64,000 bases of DNA from Ornithodoros turicata (taxonomy: Eukaryota; Arthropoda; Arachnida; Ixodida; Argasidae), in NCBI RefSeq assembly GCF_037126465.1, contig NC_088202.1, forward strand, positions 27,574,213-27,638,212, given 5' to 3'. The position numbers were made by a program, and so were the translations under genes. Below the pieces are notes generated by a model. The model ran no database searches and was not told the origin of the DNA. It saw only the letters and a list, made by a program, of their open reading frames with translations. Below, in pieces: positions 44,701-58,437 of this stretch (the first letter of the stretch is position 1; each line of letters begins with the position of its first letter).

Positions 44701-47700
44701 ACGAACAATCCATCCTGTAACCACACTGGCCACACCTGGAAAAAATAACTTTGGGAAATTTGTTGACAGGAAAATGAATTATATGTTCCAAGTGCTTAGA
44801 GTAGTGCTTCCCAACGTAGGTTATTTGGGGGATCCGTGATCATGGCACCTGAGTTCAAGGAACCCACTGCTATAGCATACAAGCAATTGTTACTTAGATA
44901 ATTCAAGGAAAATGATGCACGCACAAAGTTCGGGAGCTCAGATACTGAAAAGACCACTGTAGCCCCCTAAACTGTGAGTTGTGGCTCCCAAGTTACTTGT
45001 GGCGTTTTCGGAGTCGGTTTGTGATATGGGTGGGAAATTTGAAAAATGGGAACTGCTCGTGATGTCATCAGACCATGTTTGGATCACTATTTTCCAACAC
45101 AAAAACAAAAGCAGAAGGAACTCTTGGTAGTGAAGATCGAGATATAACAATGTTAGTACTGTACAATTACACGAAGGTGTGTAACAAGTCACATGAAGAA
45201 ACCGGAAGATGTCTGGAGTCACCTGAAGACACTTGAAGTCACTTGAAAACATCTCGAGTCACCTAAAGTCACTCGAAGTCAAATGAAGACGTCTAGAGCC
45301 ACATGAAGTCATCTGAAGTCACCTAAAGTCACTTGAACACATCTGGAGTCACCCGAAGTCACTCAAAGTCATCTGAAGACGCCTAAAGCTACATCAAGCT
45401 ATCTGGAGCCATCTGAAGTCACTTGAAGTCACCTGAAGACGTCTGAAGCCACTTGGAGACGTTTAGAGCCACACCCCAAGACATCTGTAGTCACTTGAAG
45501 ACATCTGTAGTCACTTGAAGACATCTGGAGTCATCTGAAGTTACTTGAAGTCACTTGAAGACGTCTGCAGCCACGTCAAGACATCGGGAGTCATCTGAGG
45601 TCACTTGAAGACATCAGGGGACACCTCAAGTCACCTGCAGGCATCTGGAGTCACCAAAAGCCACCTGAAGACGCCTGGAGTCCCCTGATCTCACACGAAG
45701 ACAAGTCTAGAGTCTCTCGAGGTCGCCTGATGAGGTCTGCTGTAACCAGACATCACATGAATTCGTCTGTAGCCACCAAGACGTCAGCAATCATGTGGAG
45801 GAAGCTCATCGGCATAGAAGGGTGAGTCTGCACGAACAATCCATCCTGTAACCACACTGGCCACACCTGGAAAAAATAACTTTGGGAAATTTGTTGACAG
45901 GAAAATGAATTATATGTTCCAAGTGCTTAGAGTAGTGCTTCCCAACGTAGGTTATTTGGGGGATCCGTGATCATGGCACCTGAGTTCAAGGAACCCACTG
46001 CTATAGCATACAAGCAATTGTTACTTAGATAATTCAAGGAAAATGATGCACGCACAAAGTTCGGGAGCTCAGATACTGAAAAGACCACTGTAGCCCCCTA
46101 AACTGTGAGTTGTGGCTCCCAAGTTACTTGTGGCGTTTTCGGAGTCGGTTTGTGATATGGGTGGGAAATTTGAAAAATGGGAGCTGCTCGTGATGTCATC
46201 AGACCATGTTTGGATCACTATTTTCCAACACAAAAACAAAAGCAGAAGGAACTCTTGGTAGTGAAGATCGAGATATAACAATGTTAGTACTGTACAATTA
46301 CACGAAGGTGTGTAACAAGTCACATGAAGAAACCGGAAGATGTCTGGAGTCACCTGAAGCTACTTGAATTCACTTGAAAACATCTCAAGTCACCTAAAGT
46401 TACTCGAAGTCAAATGAAGACGTCTTGAGCCACATGAAGTCATCTGAAGTCACCTAAAGTCACTTGAAGACATCTGGAGTCACCCAAAGTCATCAAAGTC
46501 GTCTGAAGACGTCTAAAGCCGCATCAAGCTATCTGGAGCCATCTGAAGTCACTTGAAGTCACCTCAAGACGTCTGAAGTCGCTTGAAGCCCCTTGGAGAC
46601 GTTTAGAGCCACATCAAGACATCTGGAGTCACCTCAAGACATCTGTAGTCACTTGAAGAGATCTGGAGTCATCTGAAGTCATTTGAAGTTACTTGAAGTC
46701 ACTTGAAGACGTCTGCAGCCACGTCAAGACATCGGGAGTCATCTGAGGTCACTCGAATACATCAGGCGACACCTCAAGTCACCTGCAGGCATCTGGAGTC
46801 ACCAAAAGCCACCTGAAGATGCCTGGATTCCCCTGATCTCGCACGAAGACACATCTAGAGTCTCTCGAGGTCGCCTGAAGAGGTCTGCTGTAACCAGACA
46901 TCACATGAAGTCGTCTGTAGTCACCAAGACGTCAGCAATCATGTCGAGGAAGCTCATCGGCATAGAAAGCTGAGCCTGCTCAAACAATCCATCCTGGAAC
47001 CACACTGTCCACACCTGGAAAAATAACATTGGGAAATGTGTTGACAAGAAAATGAATTATATGTTCCAAGTGCTTAGAGTAGTGCTCCCAACGTAGGTTA
47101 TTCGGGGGATCCGTGATCATGGCACCTGAGTTCAAGGAACCCACTGCTATAGCATACAAGCAATTGTTACTTAGATAATTCAAGGAAAATGATGCACGCA
47201 CAAAGTTCGGGAGCTCAGATACTGAAAAGACCACTGTAGCCCCCTAAACTGTGAGTTGTGGCTCCCAAGTTACTTGTGGCGTTTTCGGAGTCGGTTTGTG
47301 ATATGGGTGGGAAATTTGAAAAATGGGAACTGCTCGTGATGTCATCAGACCATGTTTGGATCACTATTTTCCAACACAAAAACAAAAGCAGAAGGAACTC
47401 TTGGTAGTGAAGATCGAGATATAACAATGTTAGTATTGTACAATTACACGAAGGTGTGTAACAAGTCACATGAAGAAACCGGAAGATGTCTGGAGTCACC
47501 TGAAGACACTTGAAGTCACTTGAAAACATCTCGAGTCACCTAAAGTCACTCGAAGTCAAATGAAGACGTCTAGAGCCACATGAAGTCATCTGAAGTCACC
47601 TAAAGTCACTTGAACACATCTGGAGTCACCCGAAGTCACTCAAAGTCATCTGAAGACGCCTAAAGCTACATCAAGCTATCTGGAGCCATCTGAAGTCACT

Positions 47701-50700
47701 TGAAGTCACCTGAAGACGTCTGAAGCCACTTGGAGACGTTTAGAGCCACACCCCAAGACATCTGTAGTCACTTGAAGACATCTGAGTCACTTGAAGACAT
47801 CTGGAGTCATCTGAAGTTACTTGAAGTCACTTGAAGACGTCTGCAGCCACGTCAAGACATCGGGAGTCATCTGAGGTCACTTGAAGACATCAGGGGACAC
47901 CTCAAGTCACCTGCAGGCATCTGGAGTCACCAAAAGCCACCTGAAGACGCCTGGAGTCCCCTGATCTCACACGAAGACAAGTCTAGAGTCTCTCGAGGTC
48001 GCCTGATGAGGTCTGCTGTAACCAGACATCACATGAATTCGTCTGTAGCCACCAAGACGTCAGCAATCATGTGGAGGAAGCTCATCGGCATAGAAGGGTG
48101 AGTCTGCACGAACAATCCATCCTGTAACCACACTGGCCACACCTGGAAAAAATAACTTTGGGAAATTTGTTGACAGGAAAATGAATTATATGTTCCAAGT
48201 GCTTAGAGTAGTGCTTCCCAACGTAGGTTATTTGGGGGATCCGTGATCATGGCCCCTGGGTTCCAGGAACCCACTGCTATAGCATACAAGCAATTGTTAC
48301 TTAAATAATTCAAGGAAAATGATGCACGTACAAAGTTCGGGAGCTCAGATACTGAACGCAAGACCACTGTAGCCCCCTAAACTGTGAGTTGCGGCTCCCA
48401 TGTTACTTGTGGCGGATTCGGAGTCGGTTTGTGATATGGATGGGAAATTTGAAAAATGGGAACTGCTTGTGATGTCATCAGACCATGTTCGGATCACTAT
48501 TTTCCAACACAAAAACAAAAGCAGAAGGAACTCTTGGTAGTGAACATCGAGATATAACAATGTTAGTACTGTACAATTACACGAAGGTGTGTAACAAGTC
48601 ACATGAAGAAACCGGAAGATGTCTGGAGTCACCTGAAGACACTTGAAGTCACTTGAAAACATCTCGAGTCACCTAAAGTTACTCGAAGTCAAATGAAGAC
48701 GTCTAGAGCCACATGAAGTCATCTGAAGTCACCTAAAGTCACTTGAAGACATCTGGAGTCACCCGAAGTCACTCAAAGTCATTTGAAGACGTCTAAAGCC
48801 ACATCAAGCTATCTGGAGCCATCTGAAGTCACTTGAAGTCACCTGAAGACGTCTGAAGTAGCTTGAAGCCACTTGGAGACGTTTAGAGCCACACCAAGAC
48901 ATCTGGAGTCACCTGAAGACATCTGTAGTCGCTTGAAGACATCTGGAGTCATCTGAAGTCATTTGAAGTTACTTGAAGTCACTTGAAGACGTCTGCAGCC
49001 ACGTCAAGACATCGGGAGTCATCTGAGGTCACTCGAAGACATCAGGGGACACCTCAAGTCACCTGCAGGCATCTGGAGTCACCAAAAGCCACCTGAAGAT
49101 GCCTGGATCCCCCTGATCTCACACGAAGACACATCTAGAGTCTCTCGAGGTCGCCTGATGAGGTCTGCTGTAACCAGACATCACATGAAGTCGTCTGTAG
49201 TCACCAAGACGTCAGCAATCATGTCGAGGAGGCTCATCGGCATAGAAGGCTGGGCCTGCACGAACAATCCATCCTGGAACCACACTGGCCACACCTGGAA
49301 AAAATAACATTGGGAAATTTGTTGACAGGAAAATGAATTATATGTTCCAAGTGCTTAGAGTAGTGCTTCCCAACGTAGGTTATTCGGGGGATCCGTGATC
49401 ATGGCACCTGGGTTCCAGGAACCCACTGCTACAGCATACAAGCAATTGTTACTTAAATAATTCAAGGAAAATGATGCACGTACAAAGTTCGGGAGCTCAG
49501 ATACTGAAGGCAAGTCCACTGTAGCCCCCTAAAGTGTGTGTTGCGGCTCCCATGTTACTTGTGGCGGATTCGGAGTCGGTTTGTGATATGGGTGGGAAAT
49601 TTGAAAAATGGGAACTGCTCGTGATGTCATCAGACCATGTTCGGATCACTATTTTCCAACACAAAAACAAAAGCAGAAGGAACTCTTGGTAGTGAACTTC
49701 GAGATATAACAAGGTTAGTACTGTACAATTACACGAAGGTGTGTAACAAGTCACATGAAGAAACCGGGAGATGTCTGGAGTCACCTGAAGCTACTTGAAT
49801 TCACTTGAAAACATCTCAAGTCACCTAAAGTCACTCGAAGTCAAATGAAGACGTCTTGAGCCACATGAAGTCATCTGAAGTCACCTAAAGTCACTTGAAG
49901 ACATCTGGAGTCACCCAAAGTCATCAAAGTCGTCTGAAGACGTCTAAAGCCGCATCAAGCTATCTGGAGCCATCTGAAGTCACTTGAAGTCACCTCAAGA
50001 CGTCTGAAATCGCTTGAAGCCCCTTGGAGACGTTTAGAGCCACATCAAGACATCTGGAGTCACCTCAAGACATCTGTAGTCACTTGAAGACATCTGGAGT
50101 CATCTGAAGTTACTTGAAGTCACTTGAAGACGTCTGCAGCCACGTCAAGACATCGGGAGTCATCTGAGGTCACTTGAAGACATCAGGGGACACCTCAAGT
50201 CACCTGCAGGCATCTGGAGTCACCAAAAGCCACCTGAAGACGCCTGGAGTCCCCTGATCTCACACGAAGACAAGTCTAGAGTCTCTCGAGGTCGCCTGAT
50301 GAGGTCTGCTGTAACCAGACATCACATGAAGTCGTCTGTAGTCACCAAGACGTCAGCAGTCATATCGAGGAAGCTCATCGGCATAGAAAGCTGAGCCTGC
50401 TCAAACAATCCATCCTGGAACCACACTGGCCACACCTGGAAAAATAACATTGGGAAATTTGTTGACAAGAAAATGAATTATATGTTCCAAGTGCTTAGAG
50501 TAGTGCTCCCAACGTAGGTTATTCGGGGGATCCGTGATCATGGCACCTGAGTTCAAGGAACCCACTGCTATAGCATACAAGCAATTCTTACTTAGATAAT
50601 TCAAGGAAAATGATGCACGCACAAAGTTCGGGAGCTCAGATACTGAAGGCAAGACCACTGTAGCCCCCTAAACTGTGAGTTGCGGCTCCCAAGTTACTTG

Positions 50701-53700
50701 TGGCGTTTTCGGAGTCGGTTTGTGATATGGGTGGGAAATTTGAAAAATGGGAACTGCTCGTGATGTCATCAGACCATGTTTGGATCACTATTTTCCAACA
50801 CAAAAACAAAAGCAGAAGGAACTCTTGGTAGTGAAGATCGAGATATAACAATGTTAGTACTGTACAATTACACGAAGGTGTGTAACAAGTCACATCAAGA
50901 AACCGGAAGATGTCTGGAGTCACCTGAAGACACTTGAAGTCACTTGAAAACATCTCGAGTCACCTAAAGTCACTCGAAGTCAAATGAAGACGTCTAGAGC
51001 CACATGAAGTCATCTGAAGTCACCTAAAGTCACTTGAACACATCTGGAGTCACCCGAAGTCACTCAAAGTCACCTGAAGACGCCTAAAGCTACATCAAGC
51101 TATCTGGAGCCATCTGAAGTCACCTGAAGACGTCTGAAGCCACTTGGAGACGTTTAGAGCCACACCCCAAGACATCTGTAGTCACTTGAAGACATCTGTA
51201 GTCACTTGAAGACATCTGGAGTCATCTGAAGTTACTTGAAGTCACTTGAAGACGTCTGCAGCCACGTCAAGACATCGGGAGTCATCTGAGGTCACTTGAA
51301 GACATCAGGGGACACCTCAAGTCACCTGCAGGCATCTGGAGTCACCAAAAGCCACCTGAAGACGCCTGGAGTCCCCTGATCTCACACGAAGACAAGTCTA
51401 GAGTCTCTCGAGGTCGCCTGATGAGGTCTGCTGTAACCAGACATCACATGAAGTCGTCTGTAGCCACCAAGACGTCAGCAATCATGTGGAGGAAGCTCAT
51501 CGGCATAGAAGGGTGAGTCTGCACGAACAATCCATCCTGTAACCACACTGGCCACACCTGGAAAAAATAACTTTGGGAAATTTGTTGACAGGAAAATGAA
51601 TTATATGTTCCAAGTGCTTTGAGTAGTGCTTCCCAACGTAGGTTATTTGGGGGATCCGTGATCATGGCCCCTGGGTTCCAACCCACTGCTATAGCATACA
51701 AGCAATTGTTACTTAAATAATTCAAGGAAAATGATGCACATACAAAGTTCGGGAGCTCAGATACTGAACGCAAGACCACTGTAGCCCCCTAAACTGTGAG
51801 TTGCGGCTCCCATGTTACTTGTGGCGGATTCGGAGTCGGTTTGTGATATGGGTGGGAAATTTGAAAAATGGGAACTGCTTGTGATGTCATCAGACCATGT
51901 TCGGATCACTATTTTCCAACACAAAAACAAAAGCAGAAGGAACTCTTGGTAGTGAACATCGAGATATAACGGAGATATAACAATGTTAGTACTGTACAAT
52001 TACACGAAGGTGTGTAACAAGTCACATGAAGAAACCGGAAGATGTCTGGAGTCACCTGAAGACACTTGAAGTCACTTGAAAACATCTCGAGTCACCTAAA
52101 GTTACTCGAAGTCAAATGAAGACGTCTAGAGCCACATGAAGTCATCTGAAGTCACCTAAAGTCACTTGAAGACATCTGGAGTCACCCGAAGTCACTCAAA
52201 GTCATTTGAAGACGTCTAAAGCCACATCAAGCTATCTGGAGCCATCTGAAGTCACTTGAAGTCACCTGAAGACGTCTGAAGTAGCTTGAAGCCACTTGGA
52301 GACGTTTAGAGCCACACCAAGACATCTGGAGTCACCTGAAGACATCTGTAGTCGCTTGAAGACATCTGGAGTCATCTGAAGTCATTTGAAGTTACTTGAA
52401 GTCACTTGAAGACGTCTGCAGCCACGTCAAGACATCGGGAGTCATCTGGGGTCACTCGAAGACATCAGGGGACACCTCAAGTCACCTGCAGGCATCTGGA
52501 GTCACCAAAAGCCACCTGAAGATGCCTGGATCCCCCTGATCTCACACGAAGACACATCTAGAGTCTCTCGAGGTCGCCTGATGAGGTCTGCTGTAACCAG
52601 ACATCACATGAAGTCGTCTGTAGTCACCAAGACGTCAGCAATCATGTCGAGGAGGCTCATCGGCATAGAAGGCTGGGCCTGCACGAACAATCCATCCTGG
52701 AACCACACTGGCCACACCTGGAAAAAATAACATTGGGAAATTTGTTGACAGGAAAATGAATTATATGTTCCAAGTGCTTAGAGTAGTGCTTCCAACGTAG
52801 GTTATTCGGGGGATCCGTGATCATGGCACCTGGGTTCCAGGAACCCACTGCTACAGCATACAAGCAATTGTTACTTAAATAATTCAAGGAAAATGATGCA
52901 CGTACAAAGTTCGGGAGCTCAGATACTGAAGGCAAGTCCACTGTAGCCCCCTAAAGTGTGAGTTGCGGCTCCCATGTTACTTGTGGCGGATTCGGAGTCG
53001 GTTTGTGATATGGGTGGGAAATTTGAAAAATGGGAACTGCTCGTGATGTCATCAGACCATGTTCGGATCACTATTTTCCAACACAAAAACAAAAGCAGAA
53101 GGAACTCTTGGTAGTGAACTTCGAGATATAACAAGGTTAGTACTGTACAATTACACGAAGGTGTGTAACAAGTCACATGAAGAAACCGGGAGATGTCTGG
53201 AGTCACCTGAAGCTACTTGAATTCACTTGAAAACATCTCAAGTCACCTAAAGTCACTCGAAGTCAAATGAAGACGTCTTGAGCCACATGAAGTCATCTGA
53301 AGTCACCTAAAGTCACTTGAAGACATCTGGAGTCACCCAAAGTCATCAAAGTCGTCTGAAGACGTCTAAAGCCGCATCAAGCTATCTGGAGCCATCTGAA
53401 GTCACTTGAAGTCACATCAAGACGTCTGAAGTCGCTTGAAGCCCCTTGGAGACGTTTAGAGCCACATCAAGACATCTCGAGTCACCTCAAGACATCTGTA
53501 GTCACTTGAAGAGATCTGGAGTCATCTGAAGTCATTTGAAGTTACTTGAAGTCACTTGAAGACGTCTGCAGCCACGTCAAGACATCGGGAGTCATCTGAG
53601 GTCACTCGAAGACATCAGGCGACACCTCAAGTCACCTGCAGGCATCTGGAGTCACCAAAAGCCACCTGAAGATGCCTGGATTCCCCTGATCTCGCACGAA

Positions 53701-55477
53701 GACACATCTAGAGTCTCTCGAGGTCGCCTGAAGAGGTCTGCTGTAACCAGACATCACATGAAGTCGTCTGTAGTCACCAAGACGTCAGCAATCATGTCGA
53801 GGAAGCTCATCGGCATAGAAAGCTGAGCCTGCTCAAACAATCCATCCTGGAACCACACTGGCCACACCTGGAAAAATAACATTGGGATATTTGTTGAGAA
53901 GAAAATGAATTATATGTTCCAAGTGCTTAGAGTAGTGCTCCCAACGTAGGTTATTCGGGGGATCCGTGATCATGGCACCTGAGTTCAAGGAACCCACTGC
54001 TATAGCATACAAGCAATTGTTACTTAGATAATTCAAGGAAAATGATGCACGCACAAAGTTCGGGAGCTCAGATACTGAAGGCAAGACCACTGTAGCCCCC
54101 TAAACTGTGAGTTGCGGCTCCCAAGTTACTTGTGGCGTTTTCGGAGTCGGTTTGTGATATGGGTGGGAAATTTGAAAAATGGGAACTGCTCGTGATGTCA
54201 TCAGACCGTGTTTGGATCACTATTTTCCAACACAAAAACAAAAGCAGAAGGAACTCTTGGTAGTGAAGATCGAGATATAACAATGTTAGTACTGTACAAT
54301 TACACGAAGGTGTGTAACAAGTCACATGAAGAAACCGGAAGATGTCTGGAGTCACCTGAAGACACTTGAAGTCACTTGAAAACATCTCGAGTCACCTAAA
54401 GTCACTCGAAGTCAAATGAAGACGTCTAGAGCCACATGAAGTCATCTGAAGTCACCTAAAGTCACTTGAACACATCTGGAGTCACCCAAAGTCACTCAAA
54501 GTCATCTGAAGACGCCTAAAGCTACATCAAGCTATCTGGAGCCATCTGAAGTCACTTGAAGTCACCTGAAGACGTCTGAAGCCACTTGGAGACGTTTAGA
54601 GCCACACCCCAAGACATCTGTAGTCACTTGAAGACATCTGTAGTCACTTGAAGACATCTGGAGTCATCTGAAGTTACTTGAAGTCACTTGAAGACGTCTG
54701 CAACCACGTCAAGACATCGGGAGTCATCTGAGGTCACTTGAAGACATCAGGGGACACCTCAAGTCACCTGCAGGCATCTGGAGTCACCAAAAGCCACCTG
54801 AAGACGCCTGGAGTCCCCTGATCTCACACGAAGACAAGTCTAGAGTCTCTCGAGGTCGCCTGATGAGGTCTGCTGTAACCAGACATCACATGAAGTCGTC
54901 TGTAGTCACCAAGACGTCAGCAGTCATATCGAGGAAGCTCATCGGCATAGAAGGCTGAGCCTGCACGAACAATCCATCCTGTAACCACACTGGCCACACC
55001 TGAAAAAAATAACAGTGGGAAATTTGTTGACAGGAAAATGAATTATATGTTCCAAGTGCTTAGAGTAGTGATTCCCAACATAGGTTATTCGTGGGATCCG
55101 TGATCATGGCACCTGGGTTCCAGGAACCCACTGCTATCGCATATAAGCAATTGTTACTTAAATAATTCAAGGAAAATGATGCACGTACAAAGTTCGGGAG
55201 CTCAGATACTGAAGGCAAGACCACTGTAGCCCCCTAAACTGTGAGTTTCGGCTCCCAAGTTACTTGTGGCGGATTCAGAGTTGGTTTGTGATATGGGTGG
55301 GAAGTTTGAAAAATGGAAACTGCACGTGATGTCATCAGACCATTTTCGGATCACTATTTTCCAACAGAAAAACAAAAGCAGTAGGAACTCTTGGTAGTGA
55401 ACATCGGGATATAACAATGTTAGTGCTGTACAATTACACGAAGGTGTGTAACAAATCACATGAAGAAACCGGAAGAT
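41747..55477 (+). repeat. Satellite block II: 1.14 kb monomers in a 3.43 kb higher-order repeat
   Basis: Each monomer has a unique segment of about 500 bp and about 600 bp of decamers. The anchor GGGAGCTCAGATACTGA starts at 42633, 43782, 44932, 46063, 47209, 48339, 49491, 50630, 51751, 52913, 54062 and 55196, giving spacings of 1121-1162 bp. Every third anchor is 3407-3445 bp apart. Variants recur with that period: the word gaagctacttgaattcactt marks 42925, 46350, 49790 and 53210, and cacaccccaagacatc marks others. Minus-strand open frames of 80-105 codons recur in every monomer but show no protein family. Confidence 0.92.
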
Positions 55478-58437
55478 GTCTGGAGCAGTGTTGCGGATTT
55501 GGCCGCTCAAATCGGATTTAAATCAAATCCGCATTTTTTCTGAAGGTAGTAAATCAAATTCAAATCAAGTCCGGATTTAATTTTAACACGTTAAATCAAA
55601 TCCTTTTAAATCCGGATTTGTTTTTCCGGACCTAAATCAAATCCGCTTTTAAATCCGGATTTATCGAATCTTTTGACAAATCCGGGAGCCAAAATTCGTG
55701 CAGTAGCATTACTAGACCTATAACAGTGTCTACAAATTACTAATACTGCACGTATTCACTAAACAACGCTTAAATAACAGCGTGACGTGGCACAAAGAAC
55801 AGTAAATTTCGTCTGATTGACGAGGATATAAAGTCCAACCTCTCAATCCGCTGGCCGAAATTTTATTCATATTTTAGGTCGTAAATTTTTGAGTTTAGAA
55901 AGGCATTTTCGGTTACGCCTGCTCGGCGTGTACCAGGCTATCAGTCACCACGTATCAGCCTGTGTCAGGGGCGGATCCAGACGCTCGGTTTGGGGGGGTT
56001 TCTTTGTCGGAGCGCGTAGTGGGGGAGGGGAGAGGGAAATTCAATGTATAAACTGACGTTTTGGGGGGGCGATTGGGGAGCAATTTGGCGAGCTGCTTCT
56101 ACTTACAGCCGTCTGCTCGCTCTACCACAGTAGCTATATAAATGATATCTATACCATTCAATAGAGAATGAGTTAGCGGTTCTAATGAATCTACTTCAAG
56201 GGAATGCGTGTACCCGCTCATGAAGAATAAAAGTTCGAAATCGTACATTTTTGCCGGAAGTGCTGTGTTCGGGAATTTTTTCGTAGCGCCCCTTTAAAGT
56301 AGGAGTCACGGGAATTTTCCCGCTTGCTGTCTTGAACCCATAGTTTTTATCAGGCAAATTCGAAGGATGTGGTAAAACAAGAAGCGCGTTGCTATGAGGT
56401 CAAAGTTGGGAAAAAATTCGAACCAACATTCGCCGCCGCAACCTTCCGTCTCTCCATATCGGAAACGGTTCATCGGATAGAGCTCGAAATTGTTGCATTT
56501 GTCATCAATCGAGATGCTATCTAACACATTTTTTTTCATGGAAATTAAAACTTGTCAATTTTCCACCGTTGTCGATTTAAAATGGAACTACCCAAGTGTG
56601 GACAGAAGGCGACCTCACTGTGTTACCTCTAGCATTCGCACGCCCCGTGCGGTCAACGGGCATGCCGAGCGTGCTCCCTCTTAAAGGTTGAAGACGCGCT
56701 GCCATTTCGGATCGTTTGGATCGTTGAATGTGGATGTTGTATTTCACGCGTGACTAGCCGCCGTACGATTAGCTGGAAGCTAACACCGGCCGCGTTTTGG
56801 AGGGCATGAGTACTTCCCACAGAGCTAGGCAGTCCCGAGCATTGCCCGAGCCCAGAGCTGCGTCGGCCTGCAGTGTGATAGCATTAGATTCCTCCTCACG
56901 AAAAAAGCTCGTCCTCCGTCATTTAATTCCCCGTTGGCTCTAACGGCTCTCCTCGCCGGCGCGTAGCCGACAGCTGGCCACTCCGCCGCGCGGAATTGCG
57001 CAATGCCAGTGGAAGAGGGGCGCAAAGGGAAGCCCAACGAAAATACATGTAATGAATGAATGATGGGAGTTGAGTTGAAGGCATCCAGAAAGAAAATAGT
57101 AAAACTTTATCGAAAATCAGCCGCACTTTCTGTTTCATTGCTAACACGTAATTCGTTAAGTGCCCTTAAATTTTTGTGTTACACCAAAATAGAAAAAGTG
57201 ATACTGATAAAAGTGTATTGAATCGTAGATGACTGGCTCACTCTTGGAGGGGCGGTGCACAACCCCATCTCCATCATCACGTATCGTGTTGGTGTTGACT
57301 CGGGCTTCACGGGGCATGAACAGTGTGGAGTTGGTAGGTATGGTACACCTTCCCAAAAGCGGATTTTGGGTCAGGAACATGATCGTCATTTAGCACCGGG
57401 CGAACACGCCTGAGTGAAGGAATTCCTATCGCGTGCCTAGGCTCAGCTACGCCCAAAACACACGCCTGCGTACACTTCTACCATCAGTACTCAAAAGACC
57501 ACAGGTCGTTGGTTACTATACCCTGGGGGTCACAATTAAATGGATCGTTAATAAATCGTGGGACATGTTACTAATACTTATACTAAACATGTAGCCCATG
57601 GGTCTATTTTAATGCTGCCGTTTCGGGGCTTTGTAAAAATTTTCCTCGCGCAGTACAGACTGTTGTAATCAAGGGAAAAAAAGTGTATGCGAGGAAGAAT
57701 GGCACATCTTGCCATGATTGTCCGTGGGAGTAGGAAAGGCTTGCCTTCCCGAAATCACGAAATGATGGGATGTGATATATTTATTGTTCGTTTTTACTTT
57801 GTTTTGACGTGAATGCGTGTACCTATATGCGTTCAATATGATGGTGAAGACCAAGAATTTCGCGACATGATTCGGCAAGCTTGAAACGGGTCGTGCTTGA
57901 AGACTCAGCTAGAGGTCCACGGGAAAGGTGCCGTCCAATCGACAGAATAACGTTAACTGCGTTCAAAGAACTGCACGTGGTGTTCCCTCGGTGCGGTGAG
58001 GGGAAGTGATTGGAACAAAACGGCTACTCCTTTCGCTCTGGAGAGAGGACGCCGCTAGTGCGTGTGCAGATTTCAGACAAAGTCACATCAATTCGCGTAG
58101 AATGCGAAACGGCACTTCGCTCAATTTCAAATCCATGCATCTTGTGAAGGAGCTTGGCGAAATCCACGCGCAAATCCGCTGAAAAAGGGGCTATTCAATC
58201 CAAATCCAAATCATTCGTGGAAAATGCGATTGAATCCAAATCCAAATCAAACCTGGAATAAACGATTGAATCCAAATTCAAATCATTAGTGGAAAATGCG
58301 ATTCAATCCAAATCCAAATCCTGCCCATATTTTTTTGCGCAAATCAAATCGCAAATAAAATCCGCCAACCCTCCGGTGGATTTAAATCCGGATTTAAATC
58401 AAATCTGTGGATTCAAATCCGCAACACTGGTCTGGAG
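55478..58437. mobile_element. Non-autonomous hAT transposon, 2,944 bp, with 8 bp target duplication
   Basis: The ends are CAGTGTTGCGGATTT and AAATCCGCAACACTG, perfect 15 bp inverted repeats at 55486 and 58429. The octamer GTCTGGAG occurs on both sides (55478-55485 and 58430-58437) and is single in uninterrupted monomers. Both subterminal regions are dense in aaatcc, aaatca and ggattt words. No transposase-like open frame was found inside, so it would need a helper. A CAGGGGCGGATCC word at 55966 suggests a further nested MITE end. Confidence 0.9.

Noticed and set aside
42639..55510. Recurring minus-strand open frames of 80-105 codons in every satellite monomer, some with a hydrophobic stretch (FLLLLFLCWKIVI)
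   Set aside because: They persist because the monomers are nearly identical. Indels and stops vary between monomer types, there is no family match, no splice context, and part of each frame lies in the decamer repeat. A repeat by-product is the simpler explanation.
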